A stretch of DNA of 44,351 nucleotides from Clostridiales bacterium. Lineage in GTDB: Bacteria; Bacillota; Clostridia; Oscillospirales; Oscillospiraceae. The notes under the pieces were generated by a model. That model saw nothing but the letters and a program-made list of their open reading frames with translations. It had not been told where the DNA came from and did no database searches. The position numbers and the translations under genes were made by a program. Numbering within the stretch: the stretch's first letter is position 1; every line of letters begins with the position of its first letter. The stretch is taken from positions 1 through 44,351 of the forward strand of contig JAHAEW010000018.1 in assembly GCA_018374635.1 (NCBI GenBank), read 5' to 3'. Below are positions 7,950 through 16,205 of the stretch, in pieces.

Positions 7950-7992
7950 GGCAACACAAACAAATACCACAGAATCCCGGAAATAGCTACTA
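7950..7992. repeat. Integrase-leader repeat, copy 1
   Basis: Segment reading ggcaac-acaaa-caaataccacagaa-tcccg-ggaaatagctacta, just upstream of the integrase and overlapping the end of the excisionase gene. It matches 24331-24371, at the same distance from the other integrase start, at roughly four of five positions, with the blocks ATACCACAGAA and GGAAATAGCTACTA fully kept. It may be a recombinase or excisionase arm site, or a shared regulatory leader. Confidence 0.55.
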
Positions 7993-8208
7993 AAATATTT
8001 CCGTCTTTTGGGCCGCCTGCTCCTCGATCCACGCCATGAACTTATCCCGGGGGACGATGATGCGGCTGCCCAGGGTGATGGTGGGGAAGTCCTTCCGGTG
8101 GGCCACCTCGTAGGCGTGGGCCAGGCCGATGCCCAGCACATCGGCCACATCCTGCACGGTCAGCATCAGGGGAAGCTCATTAAAAGAGTTGTACTTGGAT
8201 CGTTTCAT
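7990..8208 (-). CDS. Excisionase-like helix-turn-helix protein
   Basis: 72 residues with a MerR/excisionase-type winged helix (LMLTVQDVADVLGIGLAHAYEVAHRKDFPTITLG in outline, then IIVPRDKFMAWIEEQ). This is the form seen in recombination directionality factors that bend att DNA and favour excision. The start at 8208 is chosen because AAAGGA lies five bases upstream; an in-frame ATG 19 codons earlier has no ribosome binding site. It lies between relaxase and integrase on the same strand, as in many clostridial mobilizable elements. Specific excisionase activity is inferred from size, fold and position. Confidence 0.8.
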   Translation of the reverse strand: MKRSKYNSFNELPLMLTVQDVADVLGIGLAHAYEVAHRKDFPTITLGSRIIVPRDKFMAWIEEQAAQKTEIF

Positions 8209-8277
8209 CGGATTCCTTTCTACCCTTCCCGTGGAAGGGATTTTATTCTTTGTTTTGAGGCGCATTTTCTGCGCCGC

Positions 8278-10218
8278 TCACATGGTCATTTGCGGCCACT
8301 GTTCCTCGTGGTCGTCCGGCTTGTGGCCCTGGGCGATCTTCTTCTCCCGCAGCTTTCTGAGCCGCTTGCGGTCGATCTGGATGCCGCCGGGGCGGGACTC
8401 GGGCAGGGAGTTGTCCTGGAACACCCGGCTCATGTGGTAGAGCAGCCGCGTCACCGCCAGCATCACATCGGGCGGGCGCTGTTCCTCCCTGTGGTCCAGA
8501 AGGTACCGGGCGTATTCATTTCCCTGCTCCGCCGACCGGGTCAGCCATTGAACAGCCTGTTCCTCATCCCGGGGCACTTCCTTTCCCGTGAGGTACAGCT
8601 TGCCCAGCAGGTACTGGGCGTAGGGATTGCCTTGCTCGGCAGATCGGGTGAACCACTCCACCGCACCCGCCGTGTCCTTTTCTGTGATCTGGCCCTTGAG
8701 CAGTTCTTTGCCCAGGCGGTACATGGCCCAGCGGTTTCCGCCCTCCGCGGCGGTGCGCAGCCAGTCCATGCCCCGTGCGGTGTCCCGTACCTCCAGATCG
8801 TCTGAGAGGTACAGCTTGGCGAGGGCGTACTGCGCCGCCAGATGCCCCTGCCGGGCGGCCTGCTCGAACCAATGCCGGGCGTTCACCCCGTCGGGGATCA
8901 GCAGAGGGCCGTCCCGCCAGAGCTTTCCCAGCAGGTATTGGGAATAGCGGTCGCCGCCCTTTGCCAGCTTCTCCAGTTCCGATACCGCGCCGCTCCGTTC
9001 CTCCATCGTCAGCTCTTCATTTCGGATGATCTCCTGCAGCGTCCAGTAATTGTAGGAGGCGTTGCGGAACTGCTCCGGCTCGTCCCGCTGGCCCATGTCC
9101 TGGTCCTCGAAGGTGACCTGGCCCAGACACAGCCGCTCCGCTTCCCGGATGACGGCGTTTTTGATCTGCCGGAACTCCTTTTCTTTGGACAGCGGGAGCC
9201 GCTCCCGGGGCGTGTCGTGGTAGTAGCCGTCCACCTTTCCCTGGAGCAGGAGCCACTGGTCGTAGCACTGGCGCACGATAGGAAGCCGCTCCATCTGATC
9301 CACGATCTCGTCCACCAGCCCCTTGAGCCGCTTGGGAAGGTAGCCGTAGGTTTTCTTTCCCTTGACCATCCCCAGCTGCATCGCCAGCTCCTGCATGAGC
9401 CGCTCGGCCTCCGGGTGGTCGCACAGGCCGCCCTGCATCGCCTGCACCAGCTCCAGCATGGCCCGCCGCGCCTGCCGCACCAGCTCGTCCCGGGACGCCG
9501 ACTTCTGCTCGTAGAGGTGGAGCATCTCGTCCCGGAAGATGTCGTTGGTCAGCCTGGACTTGATCTGACGGATGCCCTCTTTGGTGAGATAGGCTTGTCC
9601 GGGTTTGGCCGACCAGGCCATCATGTGGACGTGCGGATGCTCGCCCTCGTCGTGGAAGGCCGCGTACCAACGGAAGTCTGCGGGCGGTATTTTCATCGCC
9701 GCCGCGATCTCATTGCGGTGGGCGCGGATGAGATTTCTCCATGCTGCGGCGTTGTCGAAGCCCAGACGCGCCGCGTCCTCCCGCTTGAGAGAGAGGATGT
9801 GCGTCCACACATTTCCGGTGTACTGCTCCAGTTCTTCCATCGCTTTTTCCAGCGACACGCCGTCGCTGTCGCCGAACAGCCCGTGAGAACCAAGCCGTTC
9901 CGCCCGGGGCCGGGTGGCGATATACTTCAGATACTGCTCCGACTGACGAAGCGCATCCCAGTTGGATTCCAGCGCCAGGGTGAGGAAGGCGGAGGCCGCC
10001 GCCTTGGTTGGCTTGGCCTGGTAGCTCTCATACTCGTAGAGGGTTTTGGTGTCGGGGAAGTCCTTCACCAGCTTGGCGATGAGCTGCTCCTGCTTGCGGG
10101 TGGGCGGACGGTCATCCGGCAGGATCTCCACCCGCTCCCGGGTTGCGATGTAGCGCAGGTAGCCGGCCGCGCCGCCGGTGCTCTTGATATAAGGGCTTTT
10201 CAGGATCAGTCTTGCCAT
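8278..10218 (-). CDS. MobP-type relaxase (MobL/MobA family) with C-terminal Sel1 repeats
   Basis: 646 residues. The N-terminal 210 residues form a relaxase domain: the metal-binding histidines are seen in FHDEGEHPHVHMMAWS (H189, H194, H196, H198) and candidate nucleophile tyrosines lie in the first 25 residues (SPYIKSTGGAAGYLRYI). It nicks one strand at oriT and pilots it into the recipient, using a conjugation machine supplied in trans; no type IV secretion genes are present here. Residues about 410-590 contain around five Sel1/TPR-like repeats (AAQYALAKLYL, AMYRLGKELLKG, AQYLLGKLYLTG, ARYLL), a fusion common in clostridial relaxases that probably docks partner proteins. Its start overlaps the end of the upstream ribbon-helix-helix gene by 13 bases. 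Confidence 0.9.
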   Translation of the reverse strand: MARLILKSPYIKSTGGAAGYLRYIATRERVEILPDDRPPTRKQEQLIAKLVKDFPDTKTLYEYESYQAKPTKAAASAFLTLALESNWDALRQSEQYLKYIATRPRAERLGSHGLFGDSDGVSLEKAMEELEQYTGNVWTHILSLKREDAARLGFDNAAAWRNLIRAHRNEIAAAMKIPPADFRWYAAFHDEGEHPHVHMMAWSAKPGQAYLTKEGIRQIKSRLTNDIFRDEMLHLYEQKSASRDELVRQARRAMLELVQAMQGGLCDHPEAERLMQELAMQLGMVKGKKTYGYLPKRLKGLVDEIVDQMERLPIVRQCYDQWLLLQGKVDGYYHDTPRERLPLSKEKEFRQIKNAVIREAERLCLGQVTFEDQDMGQRDEPEQFRNASYNYWTLQEIIRNEELTMEERSGAVSELEKLAKGGDRYSQYLLGKLWRDGPLLIPDGVNARHWFEQAARQGHLAAQYALAKLYLSDDLEVRDTARGMDWLRTAAEGGNRWAMYRLGKELLKGQITEKDTAGAVEWFTRSAEQGNPYAQYLLGKLYLTGKEVPRDEEQAVQWLTRSAEQGNEYARYLLDHREEQRPPDVMLAVTRLLYHMSRVFQDNSLPESRPGGIQIDRKRLRKLREKKIAQGHKPDDHEEQWPQMTM

Positions 10219-10640
10219 TGGTCACCATCCCAGTTTGGCTCCTCGGCGGCGCGCGCCCGCTTCTCCAGCGAGATGAGACCGTTGGTGGCTTTCACGTTTC
10301 GGACGCTCTCTGCCCGTCTGCGTTTCAGATCGTCCCGGTCGATCTCCATCGCATCCGCGATGATCCCGATGACCATATCCAGCTCCACCTCCCGGGTGTA
10401 CTCCCGCCTGGCGATGAGATCCTCCAGCCGGCCCAGCCTGCCGTCCAGCACGGCCAGGAGCGCCGCGGGCAGCAGGGATTGGTCGTCCCGCATCTCCAGA
10501 TAGTCCACATAAAAGTTGACGGCCTTTTCCACGAACTCATTTTTGCTCCGACAGTTGTCCGCGGCGTACCACTGCTCCAGCCTGCGGCTGGTCTCCGGCT
10601 TCATCCGCAGCGGCAGCCGCTCTTTCGTTTCGTTACCCAT
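10206..10640 (-). CDS. Ribbon-helix-helix mobilization accessory protein (MobC-like)
   Basis: 144 residues. The N-terminal 55 residues (KERLPLRMKPETSRRLEQWY, then CRSKNEFVEKAVNFYVDYLE) fit a ribbon-helix-helix DNA-binding fold like those of MobC/relaxosome proteins. The rest is a charged helical tail. The ATG at 10640 follows GGAGG by six bases, and the gene overlaps the relaxase start. It would bind oriT DNA and load the relaxase; the candidate oriT lies directly upstream. The accessory role is inferred from fold and position. Confidence 0.75.
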   Translation of the reverse strand: MGNETKERLPLRMKPETSRRLEQWYAADNCRSKNEFVEKAVNFYVDYLEMRDDQSLLPAALLAVLDGRLGRLEDLIARREYTREVELDMVIGIIADAMEIDRDDLKRRRAESVRNVKATNGLISLEKRARAAEEPNWDGDQWQD

Positions 10641-10764
10641 AAAAATCCTCCTTTCTTTCAAACAGACATCGGCAAAAAGCCTGCAACACGGGGCTTTGTG
10701 GGAAAGCTGACGCCAACGGCCCTTTTTCCGCCCGTCAAAGACGCCAGCTTTCGCACCCCCGAAA

Positions 10765-10829
10765 CTGCCCGCACTGCGGGCAGACGTGACCGGCCGGGCG
10801 GCGCCTGCGGCGCCAGGGTTTTATCCTGC
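10765..10829 (-). other. Candidate origin of transfer (oriT)
   Basis: The segment upstream of the mobilization genes holds a 19-bp near-continuous palindrome, CTGCCCGCA C TGCGGGCAG (10765-10783). It also has a perfect hairpin GGCGCC TGC GGCGCC (10800-10814), followed eight bases later by ATCCTGC (10823-10829). ATCCTG with an inverted repeat just before it is the layout of MOBP nick regions of the RP4 class. The ATCCTGC overlaps the 3' end of the winged-helix gene, and the GC hairpin plus TTTT could instead be a terminator. Confidence 0.4.
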
Positions 10830-11408
10830 TTTCTCCTTCGTCCCCGCATTTTCCTCCACCCCCGGAAGCAATTCGGGAGCCAACTCTGGAAACGCCCCCG
10901 AAAGCGGCCCAAATCCGCCCTCCACGCCCGAGGGGGTATCCACCTCCGCACCCTCACCCAAAGGCGCACACAGGACGTTCTGTGGGCTTCTGCGGGCGGA
11001 TTCCGCCAGACGCTCCGCCGCCCTCTGACGGGCGGCATCCTCGTCCAGCTGCCGGAACTGCCGCTCGTAGAACGATTCCATCGCCGCCTGGATGGGGCGG
11101 ATGGTGTAGAGCAGGTTTCCGTTGAGCGGCCGGCCGTCCTTGCTCCGTATCATGGTCGGCTCGGTGCGGATGAGACCTTTCTCCTCCAGGCTGCGCACAT
11201 ATTTGCTGACCGTGTTTTCGCACATGCCCAGCGCTTTGCCGATGGTCTTGTAGCTGGGCCAGCATTGATAGGTTTCTCTGTTCTCAATGCTCAGCAGGTA
11301 GCAGTAGATCGAGATCTCCGGGTGACTGAGACCGATGTGAAACACTTCGTTGGGAACCAGAAAATAGTTTTTGCGGGGATCGCGTTTGGGCCACTGTTGA
11401 AACTTCAT
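10821..11408 (-). CDS. Winged-helix DNA-binding protein of the mobile element
   Basis: 195 residues. An N-terminal block (KNYFLVPNEVFHIGLSHPEI) typical of clostridial element helix-turn-helix/replication-initiator-like proteins is followed by a winged helix (WPSYKTIGKALGMCENTVSKYVRSLEEKGLI, residues about 50-80) and a low-complexity tail rich in Glu, Pro and Gly. It starts after an ideal AGGAGGTG box. Such proteins are found beside mobilization genes and may control or initiate element replication; I cannot tell which. The tail codes through the candidate oriT. Confidence 0.8.
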   Translation of the reverse strand: MKFQQWPKRDPRKNYFLVPNEVFHIGLSHPEISIYCYLLSIENRETYQCWPSYKTIGKALGMCENTVSKYVRSLEEKGLIRTEPTMIRSKDGRPLNGNLLYTIRPIQAAMESFYERQFRQLDEDAARQRAAERLAESARRSPQNVLCAPLGEGAEVDTPSGVEGGFGPLSGAFPELAPELLPGVEENAGTKEKAG

Positions 11409-11542
11409 TTTGCACCTCCTGTTCTCTCTGCATTTGCAGCACGAACATCATCCACCATACAATCGCTCGCTCATTCTGACATGGGTGTCACCTCACCGAA
11501 GAGCAGCTGTGTATTCTCGATTGACCGTTCCTCAAAATTCAT
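11405..11542 (-). pseudogene. Small ORF interrupted by TGA, coupled to the winged-helix gene
   Basis: ATG at 11542, ten bases after GAGGGGG, opens a 23-codon frame (MNFEERSIENTQLLFGEVTP to a TGA at 11471-11473). The same frame then runs 21 more codons (ASDCMVDDVRAANAERTGGA, then K) and stops at a TGA at 11405-11407, which overlaps the winged-helix ATG. That stop-start coupling suggests one 45-codon leader gene with a nonsense mutation. Alternatively only the 23-residue peptide is made. Confidence 0.35.
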
Positions 11543-11607
11543 TTTGAAAATACCCCCTCACTATTTAGCCGAACTATATAGCGAGCTGACATAAAATTGA
11601 CAGAAAA

Positions 11608-11635
11608 AGAGCGCCTGCCACTCGGCAGACGCTCT
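11608..11635 (-). terminator. Rho-independent terminator
   Basis: Stem GAGCG-CTGCC (11609-11619) / GGCAG-CGCTC (11624-11634) with one mismatch and an ACTC loop. On the minus strand it is followed by TTTTTCTG, so it ends transcription of the gene at 11654-12355. Confidence 0.8.
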
Positions 11636-11653
11636 CGTCTTGATGTAGGTGTA

Positions 11654-12355
11654 TCAAGTTGTTTTGGGCCGCAGACGACAAATCCCGTCCGCTTCATCCC
11701 GCTCCTTCAGCAGCTGCGCCAGCGCGGTGAGTAGCTTCTTTTGCAGGTAGTCCACGCTGCCGCGGTTCAGCTGATGGGCTTCCGCGTACTTGCGGATGGA
11801 CAGGCCGTCCACGAACCGCTCCTGAAAGTACGCTTGGTGATCCTGCAGCACAGTCTTCAGCGAGTTGTCCAGAAACTGTATGTCCTCTTTCAGTTTGGCG
11901 AAGTCACTTCGGGTGATGGCGGCATACCGCTTCTCGTTCATGCAGAGACGATACTTGGCAAGATCGAAACGATAGTTCTCGCAGAGTTCTTTGGCGTATG
12001 CAAGGTAGGTGGGCGCAGATTGATAGGTGCGGGAATCGTATTCCGCATCCCGCTCCGCGCTCTTTTTGCGGATTGGCCCGCGCATACCGTCCTCAGCAAG
12101 ATTGGAGATGACCGCCTCGGTGATCTTCATATTGGTGATTCGTTTGTACTTGGCTTTCCGCTCACCGTTGACCTCGACGCATTTGCAGAAAGCTCTCTTG
12201 CTCAGTGTGAAGTACTGCGGAACCTCAGAAAAAGAATAGGAGCGCAGGATGACTGTCTCCTCGCCGCTTTCAGCATCCTCGGCCGTCGTGACCAGATAGA
12301 TCAGTTCGCCGTCGTACCGCCGGTAGTATCCGGCGCGAATTTTTCTTTCTGCCAT
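11654..12355 (-). CDS. Putative regulator with sigma-region-4-like C-terminus
   Basis: 233 residues that I do not recognise as a named family. The first 65 residues (GYYRRYDGELIYLVTTAEDA, then SGEETVILRSY) resemble the small DUF1653-type beta fold in outline. A basic middle segment (residues 70-110) is followed by a helical region, then a C-terminal helix-turn-helix (DGLSIRKYAEAHQLNRGSVD, then YLQKKLLTALAQLL) like sigma-70 region 4. It starts after AGGAGGTGACC, has its own sigma-A promoter and a strong terminator, so it is monocistronic. It may regulate the mobilizable element, being the last high-GC gene before the AT-rich operon. Confidence 0.7.
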   Translation of the reverse strand: MAERKIRAGYYRRYDGELIYLVTTAEDAESGEETVILRSYSFSEVPQYFTLSKRAFCKCVEVNGERKAKYKRITNMKITEAVISNLAEDGMRGPIRKKSAERDAEYDSRTYQSAPTYLAYAKELCENYRFDLAKYRLCMNEKRYAAITRSDFAKLKEDIQFLDNSLKTVLQDHQAYFQERFVDGLSIRKYAEAHQLNRGSVDYLQKKLLTALAQLLKERDEADGICRLRPKTT

Positions 12356-12385
12356 CTGGTCACCTCCTGTTTGTTTTCTATCCTC

Positions 12386-12414
12386 AGTATAATGGCGCGC
12401 AGGAACTCTGTAAA
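12386..12414 (-). promoter_or_regulatory. Sigma-A promoter of the region-4-like regulator
   Basis: Minus strand: -35 TTTACA (12409-12414), 17-bp spacer, -10 TATACT (12386-12391), about 30 bases before the ATG at 12355. Confidence 0.65.
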
Positions 12415-12689
12415 TAGTGGAAGTTTTTTATTCCTTGGAGTTGTACGCCGATTCGCACTGGATACACTCCGTGGACTTGGATTTCGTTATTCCGCGACCT
12501 GGAAATATTTCTTCCAGCGGAAGTACGCAATGCAATCCACGTCGCATTACGCTGGTTTGACTGGGCAGTACACCTGCCGGAAGGTTCTGAATAAAATCCA
12601 TTGATGTATCTGCGCAAGTAACTTCACGATGATGTTGTATCCTTGAAGAATTCCCACCATGGATTTGTCATCGGTTATCGTTCCTAATG

Positions 12690-12724
12690 ACAACGGCGAC
12701 AAAGAATCCCTCTGCCGCCGTTGT
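12690..12724 (-). terminator. Hairpin after the radical SAM gene
   Basis: Perfect 9-bp stem ACAACGGCG (12690-12698) / CGCCGTTGT (12716-12724), about 20 bases past the last stop of the six-gene operon. No clear T run follows on the minus strand, so it is a weak terminator at best. Confidence 0.4.
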
Positions 12725-12742
12725 TTCACTTATCCTTTTGAA

Positions 12743-14638
12743 TTAGTTGGCTTCTGTATCATCACGAGTTATCTTATAGTAGTTCAAAACGACGTTGATT
12801 TCCTCGTCATTGCACTCATACTCACCCTCTTTAAACTTGTTAAGGGCAATAATCGCTTTTGCTTTGAGTAGCTTCTCTTCAGGTAATGCTGAAAACTTCA
12901 ACCACCACTCGGTTGTTAAATCGCAATCATGTTTTGTTACTGTCGTATATCGGTGAGCCATTCTTGCTCTCAAATCAGCATCATAAATTCTCCGATAGAT
13001 GATGAACGTCTCTGGCATCCACAGGATTTTCATAAACTCATCGATATCTCTGCCAAATGCCTCCTCAAAAAACTCTGTTCCTCGACCAATCTTACCTTTA
13101 GTTGAATTAAGAACAGCTTGGACTGCACGAATGAATTTTCTGTTCCAATATTTTCCGATAAAATCTCGGTTCATGAAAAATTCCTTGTCATTTATTGGAT
13201 GATATTTCATCGGAAAAGAATAAATGTTTGCACCTAATTCATCGCACAAATCCACATTCATTCTCAAACGGTAGTACAGTTCCTCTGGCCTATCCTCAAA
13301 GTTATATAAGAGATAATTTGAAAGATTCTTTATGCCACTGCCTACGGCCGTGCGAACGGACTGCTCGTAAACATCTTTTAATTTCCAATGATCAAACGCT
13401 ATACGAAGCGGATATATACTTACTTCAGCCAGTTTATCCATATTAGCTTTGGTAATGAGACGAGAGTCAATTCCTTGATTGAAATCCACAATACGTTTAC
13501 GCTTAGTCGGTTTATGTGTTTTTTCATATAAAGGGCGTACATACTCATCCAATGCCAAAATACTATCTTTGGATGCAGAGTAATGGTTTAGACAATGAGC
13601 TTGTTCCAAACGCATGTACAACTCTGCTCTTTCTGTATCATCCTTTAATTTATCAATAATCTCTTTGTAAATACGAATAGCTTTTCTGATATATGCCCTG
13701 TTATTATAAGAATCTCGCAGATTGTTGATGGTGATTTCGTATTCATCAGGGGGAGTATATGTTGCCCCTACGCCAAATCCACACTCTTTGATTTCATCAA
13801 TTATTTGGTCATAGCATTTTGATGCCAAAACATTGTTATCAAGAAGAAGCAAATCCTTTCTTGCTCCAAAGCGATTGTTCGTATATTCGATTCTTCGCTG
13901 TAACTCGATATAGTCACAATACTGCGGTTCTAATTTGGGTACAGCACAGAATTTGCATCTGTTCACACAGCCTCTGGTCATATATGCAAAATATGCGTCA
14001 TTAGCCGGATACACATAATCGATCTCTTCCAGGATAGAATAATCTAAAGGCAGTTCATCAATAATCAACTCATTTCCCGGATCAATGTCTCCAGGATGAT
14101 TAAGCAATCCCACGAAGGGGTGTATTCCTGTTGCTTCATAGATCTCGTCAGGCAAGATGGATGACATTATTCCACCCACCATTACATCTGCTTCATTTTT
14201 GCATAGTTGTTTTGCGAAGTTGATGGTGTCAATAGTAATATCCCAGTAAAAAGTAAAGAGTGTTGTAATACCCACTTTGTCAAATCGTGGCTTCGTAAAA
14301 TACTCCTTATCCTTGTACTTTTTGCGGTATTCTTTCACTACCTCTAATATAAGTTCGTCTGAAAATATATCATCGTTTTCCAGAATGGCATACTTCCCAA
14401 GTTTGATAAACGAAAATAGAGTCGGATAATAATCTTTCCAAAATACATCTGGATAAACAACAGACAGGTGGTTAATTAAATCCTCGCAAATTAATTCTAC
14501 AGCAAGCGAGCGCATATCGCCCTTATAAAACCGCACATCATCGCCAACCATACGATAGTAAGTTGCCAGTTTCATTAACCCCATAGGTGGGTATTTATTT
14601 CTGTAATTCGGCTCAATAAGCAAAACTTTTCTGTTCAT
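12743..14638 (-). CDS. Radical SAM protein with B12-binding-like N-terminal region
   Basis: 631 residues. The N-terminus (KVLLIEPNYRNKYPPMGLMK) has the form of B12-binding-type radical SAM proteins, but the DxHxxG motif that ligates cobalamin is not seen. The radical SAM core follows: the iron-sulfur cysteines are in RGCVNRCKFCAVP (C224, C228, C231). About 380 residues after it are helical with no family I can name. It needs a reduced 4Fe-4S cluster and SAM, which fits an anaerobe; its substrate is unknown. It is the last gene of the operon and starts seven bases after the GHKL stop, with only a weak ribosome binding site, which suggests translational coupling. Its DNA is AT-rich like the rest of the operon. 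Chemistry is firm; the defence role is inferred. Confidence 0.85.
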   Translation of the reverse strand: MNRKVLLIEPNYRNKYPPMGLMKLATYYRMVGDDVRFYKGDMRSLAVELICEDLINHLSVVYPDVFWKDYYPTLFSFIKLGKYAILENDDIFSDELILEVVKEYRKKYKDKEYFTKPRFDKVGITTLFTFYWDITIDTINFAKQLCKNEADVMVGGIMSSILPDEIYEATGIHPFVGLLNHPGDIDPGNELIIDELPLDYSILEEIDYVYPANDAYFAYMTRGCVNRCKFCAVPKLEPQYCDYIELQRRIEYTNNRFGARKDLLLLDNNVLASKCYDQIIDEIKECGFGVGATYTPPDEYEITINNLRDSYNNRAYIRKAIRIYKEIIDKLKDDTERAELYMRLEQAHCLNHYSASKDSILALDEYVRPLYEKTHKPTKRKRIVDFNQGIDSRLITKANMDKLAEVSIYPLRIAFDHWKLKDVYEQSVRTAVGSGIKNLSNYLLYNFEDRPEELYYRLRMNVDLCDELGANIYSFPMKYHPINDKEFFMNRDFIGKYWNRKFIRAVQAVLNSTKGKIGRGTEFFEEAFGRDIDEFMKILWMPETFIIYRRIYDADLRARMAHRYTTVTKHDCDLTTEWWLKFSALPEEKLLKAKAIIALNKFKEGEYECNDEEINVVLNYYKITRDDTEAN

Positions 14639-14644
14639 AGGGTA

Positions 14645-16195
14645 TTATCTCATCTCTTCTTTGATTTTCTCAATAATTTGCTCCGCAATATCTTTCGGCG
14701 CAATTTCAGTAACAATCGACAAAATCTTGCTTACAATTTTCCTCTCGCTTCTTGATAGCTTAGACATGCCACTTGTCACGTATGTTTTTTTCTTATCATC
14801 CTCAACGGTAATAGTAGTCTGTTCAGCCTCTTTCTTCAGCTTTTCAGCACCGTATTTTCGTCCGATACTCTTACGAACTACAGACAGAGGGGAGTCCATA
14901 TCGTCGGTATCCAATTTATTTAACCGTTTTCGAGCCTCTTCAGCGTTTTTCTTCGCCTTATCAATATCAAACTGGAACTGCTGACGTTCTTCTTCGTTGA
15001 TAAATCCCTGCTCCTCTTCTTTCTTTTTGTACTCCGATACTTTTGCCAAATATTCTTGTTGTCGTTTATAGTCATTCTTCACTCTGTTTGCTTCATAGTA
15101 AAGCTTGTGAAGTACATCAAAGAAGTACTCTCGCAATAAATCCTCAAAGACCACTCGAGTTTCGTTTTCATTGAAATAATCACGCTGAGAGTTAGGTATC
15201 AGATTCTTGCTAACAGCAAAAACTTCGCCTACAAAATAGTAATTTCCACGATTCTCTTTAAACAAATCCTGGAGAGCATCGTCATTGCCTAATTGGATGT
15301 TGGAACTTCTTACTCGCAATCCTCTCATAGCATTTACTTTGGGTATCTGTTTTTCAAATCGAGAAAGTCCCACCCACATCCATGCAATTAATTCTCCATC
15401 CGTATTGCGAAAATCTTTAAATTCCAACCGAGAGATTTCATCATAGTTTTTTAGAACCGCTCCACTCTGCTCCTTAAGTTTAGTTGTATATTCCTTGAAT
15501 ATTTGGAATCCATTCACTCGCACACAATACTCATCAATTTTATATCCCAGTTTCTGGGCATGCGCATAGATATGACTACGCAGAATGAATGTGTTCCTAT
15601 AAGGTGCCGGAATAACAAAACTGAGATATTCTCGCACTTTCTTTTCATTAAGAAGGTCTGTATTTTCCTTGTTGATTTCAAACATCTCTACTTCGAAGTA
15701 ATGTTCTTCTGGATTTTCTTCGTCGGTAGAGTAGGTTATAATTGCATCCCAAATTTCCTCAAGGGTATACTTCTTGTTTTCCACAAGCATTGCTCGCATC
15801 TTTTGTGCATCACAGATCATAATTGATTTTACGTTTTCACCAAGATAACTTGTGGTGAACTTCAAGGTTTTACAGTATGCCAGTCCACAAAGCCGACCAA
15901 TACCACGAAAACCCTTGTTTTTGCCAATTTCCTTATTGCTATTTGCAATATCGCCTACATTTCCAACAAAATCTTCAGCTTTTACACCTGTTGCATTATC
16001 CCTGATGCTGATGTACCGCTTCTTTGTATCCGTAAAAATATCCACACTACCTTCACTGGGAGACAAAATACCTAACGTAATGGCGAGATCAATTTGGTCG
16101 CACGCATTCTGAATATATTCACGGAAGATAACCTTAGAATCAGAGTACATACCCGTTGTAAGGTTATCAAGTATATTTTTACCTACTGTTACCAT
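14645..16195 (-). CDS. HSP90/GHKL-type ATPase
   Basis: 516 residues. The N-terminal 200 residues are a Bergerat-fold ATPase: N box REYIQNACDQID (E26, N30, D33), G1 box IRDNATGV (residues 65-71) and glycine-rich lid NKGFRGIGRLCGL (93-105). A middle domain resembling the HSP90/MutL/MORC second domain follows. Residues about 375-430 are a coiled coil (EYLAKVSEYKKKEEEQGF, then DIDKAKKNAEEARKRL). Such ATPases dimerise on binding ATP and act as clamps. It starts ten bases after the HerA stop with GAGGGG in between, so it is tightly coupled. In defence loci GHKL ATPases often sense or remodel DNA-bound complexes; the role here is inferred. Confidence 0.85.
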   Translation of the reverse strand: MVTVGKNILDNLTTGMYSDSKVIFREYIQNACDQIDLAITLGILSPSEGSVDIFTDTKKRYISIRDNATGVKAEDFVGNVGDIANSNKEIGKNKGFRGIGRLCGLAYCKTLKFTTSYLGENVKSIMICDAQKMRAMLVENKKYTLEEIWDAIITYSTDEENPEEHYFEVEMFEINKENTDLLNEKKVREYLSFVIPAPYRNTFILRSHIYAHAQKLGYKIDEYCVRVNGFQIFKEYTTKLKEQSGAVLKNYDEISRLEFKDFRNTDGELIAWMWVGLSRFEKQIPKVNAMRGLRVRSSNIQLGNDDALQDLFKENRGNYYFVGEVFAVSKNLIPNSQRDYFNENETRVVFEDLLREYFFDVLHKLYYEANRVKNDYKRQQEYLAKVSEYKKKEEEQGFINEEERQQFQFDIDKAKKNAEEARKRLNKLDTDDMDSPLSVVRKSIGRKYGAEKLKKEAEQTTITVEDDKKKTYVTSGMSKLSRSERKIVSKILSIVTEIAPKDIAEQIIEKIKEEMR

Positions 16196-16205
16196 AATGA
16201 TCCCC

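Larger units (their letters stand above)
12356..12742. other. 387-base stretch between element and AT-rich operon
   Basis: It holds the promoter described at 12386-12414, a 9-bp hairpin at 12690-12724, and one short minus-strand frame (12428-12601, 57 codons, beginning MDFIQNLPAGVLPSQ and ending CIQCESAYNSKE). That frame has no ribosome binding site and no family I recognise, but it contains a CxxC and looks protein-like. It could be a remnant left by insertion of the operon. I see nothing else in it. Confidence 0.3.

Noticed and set aside
8842..10503. Plus-strand 553-codon frame over the relaxase
   Set aside because: Antisense shadow of the relaxase; no ribosome site and no recognisable domain.
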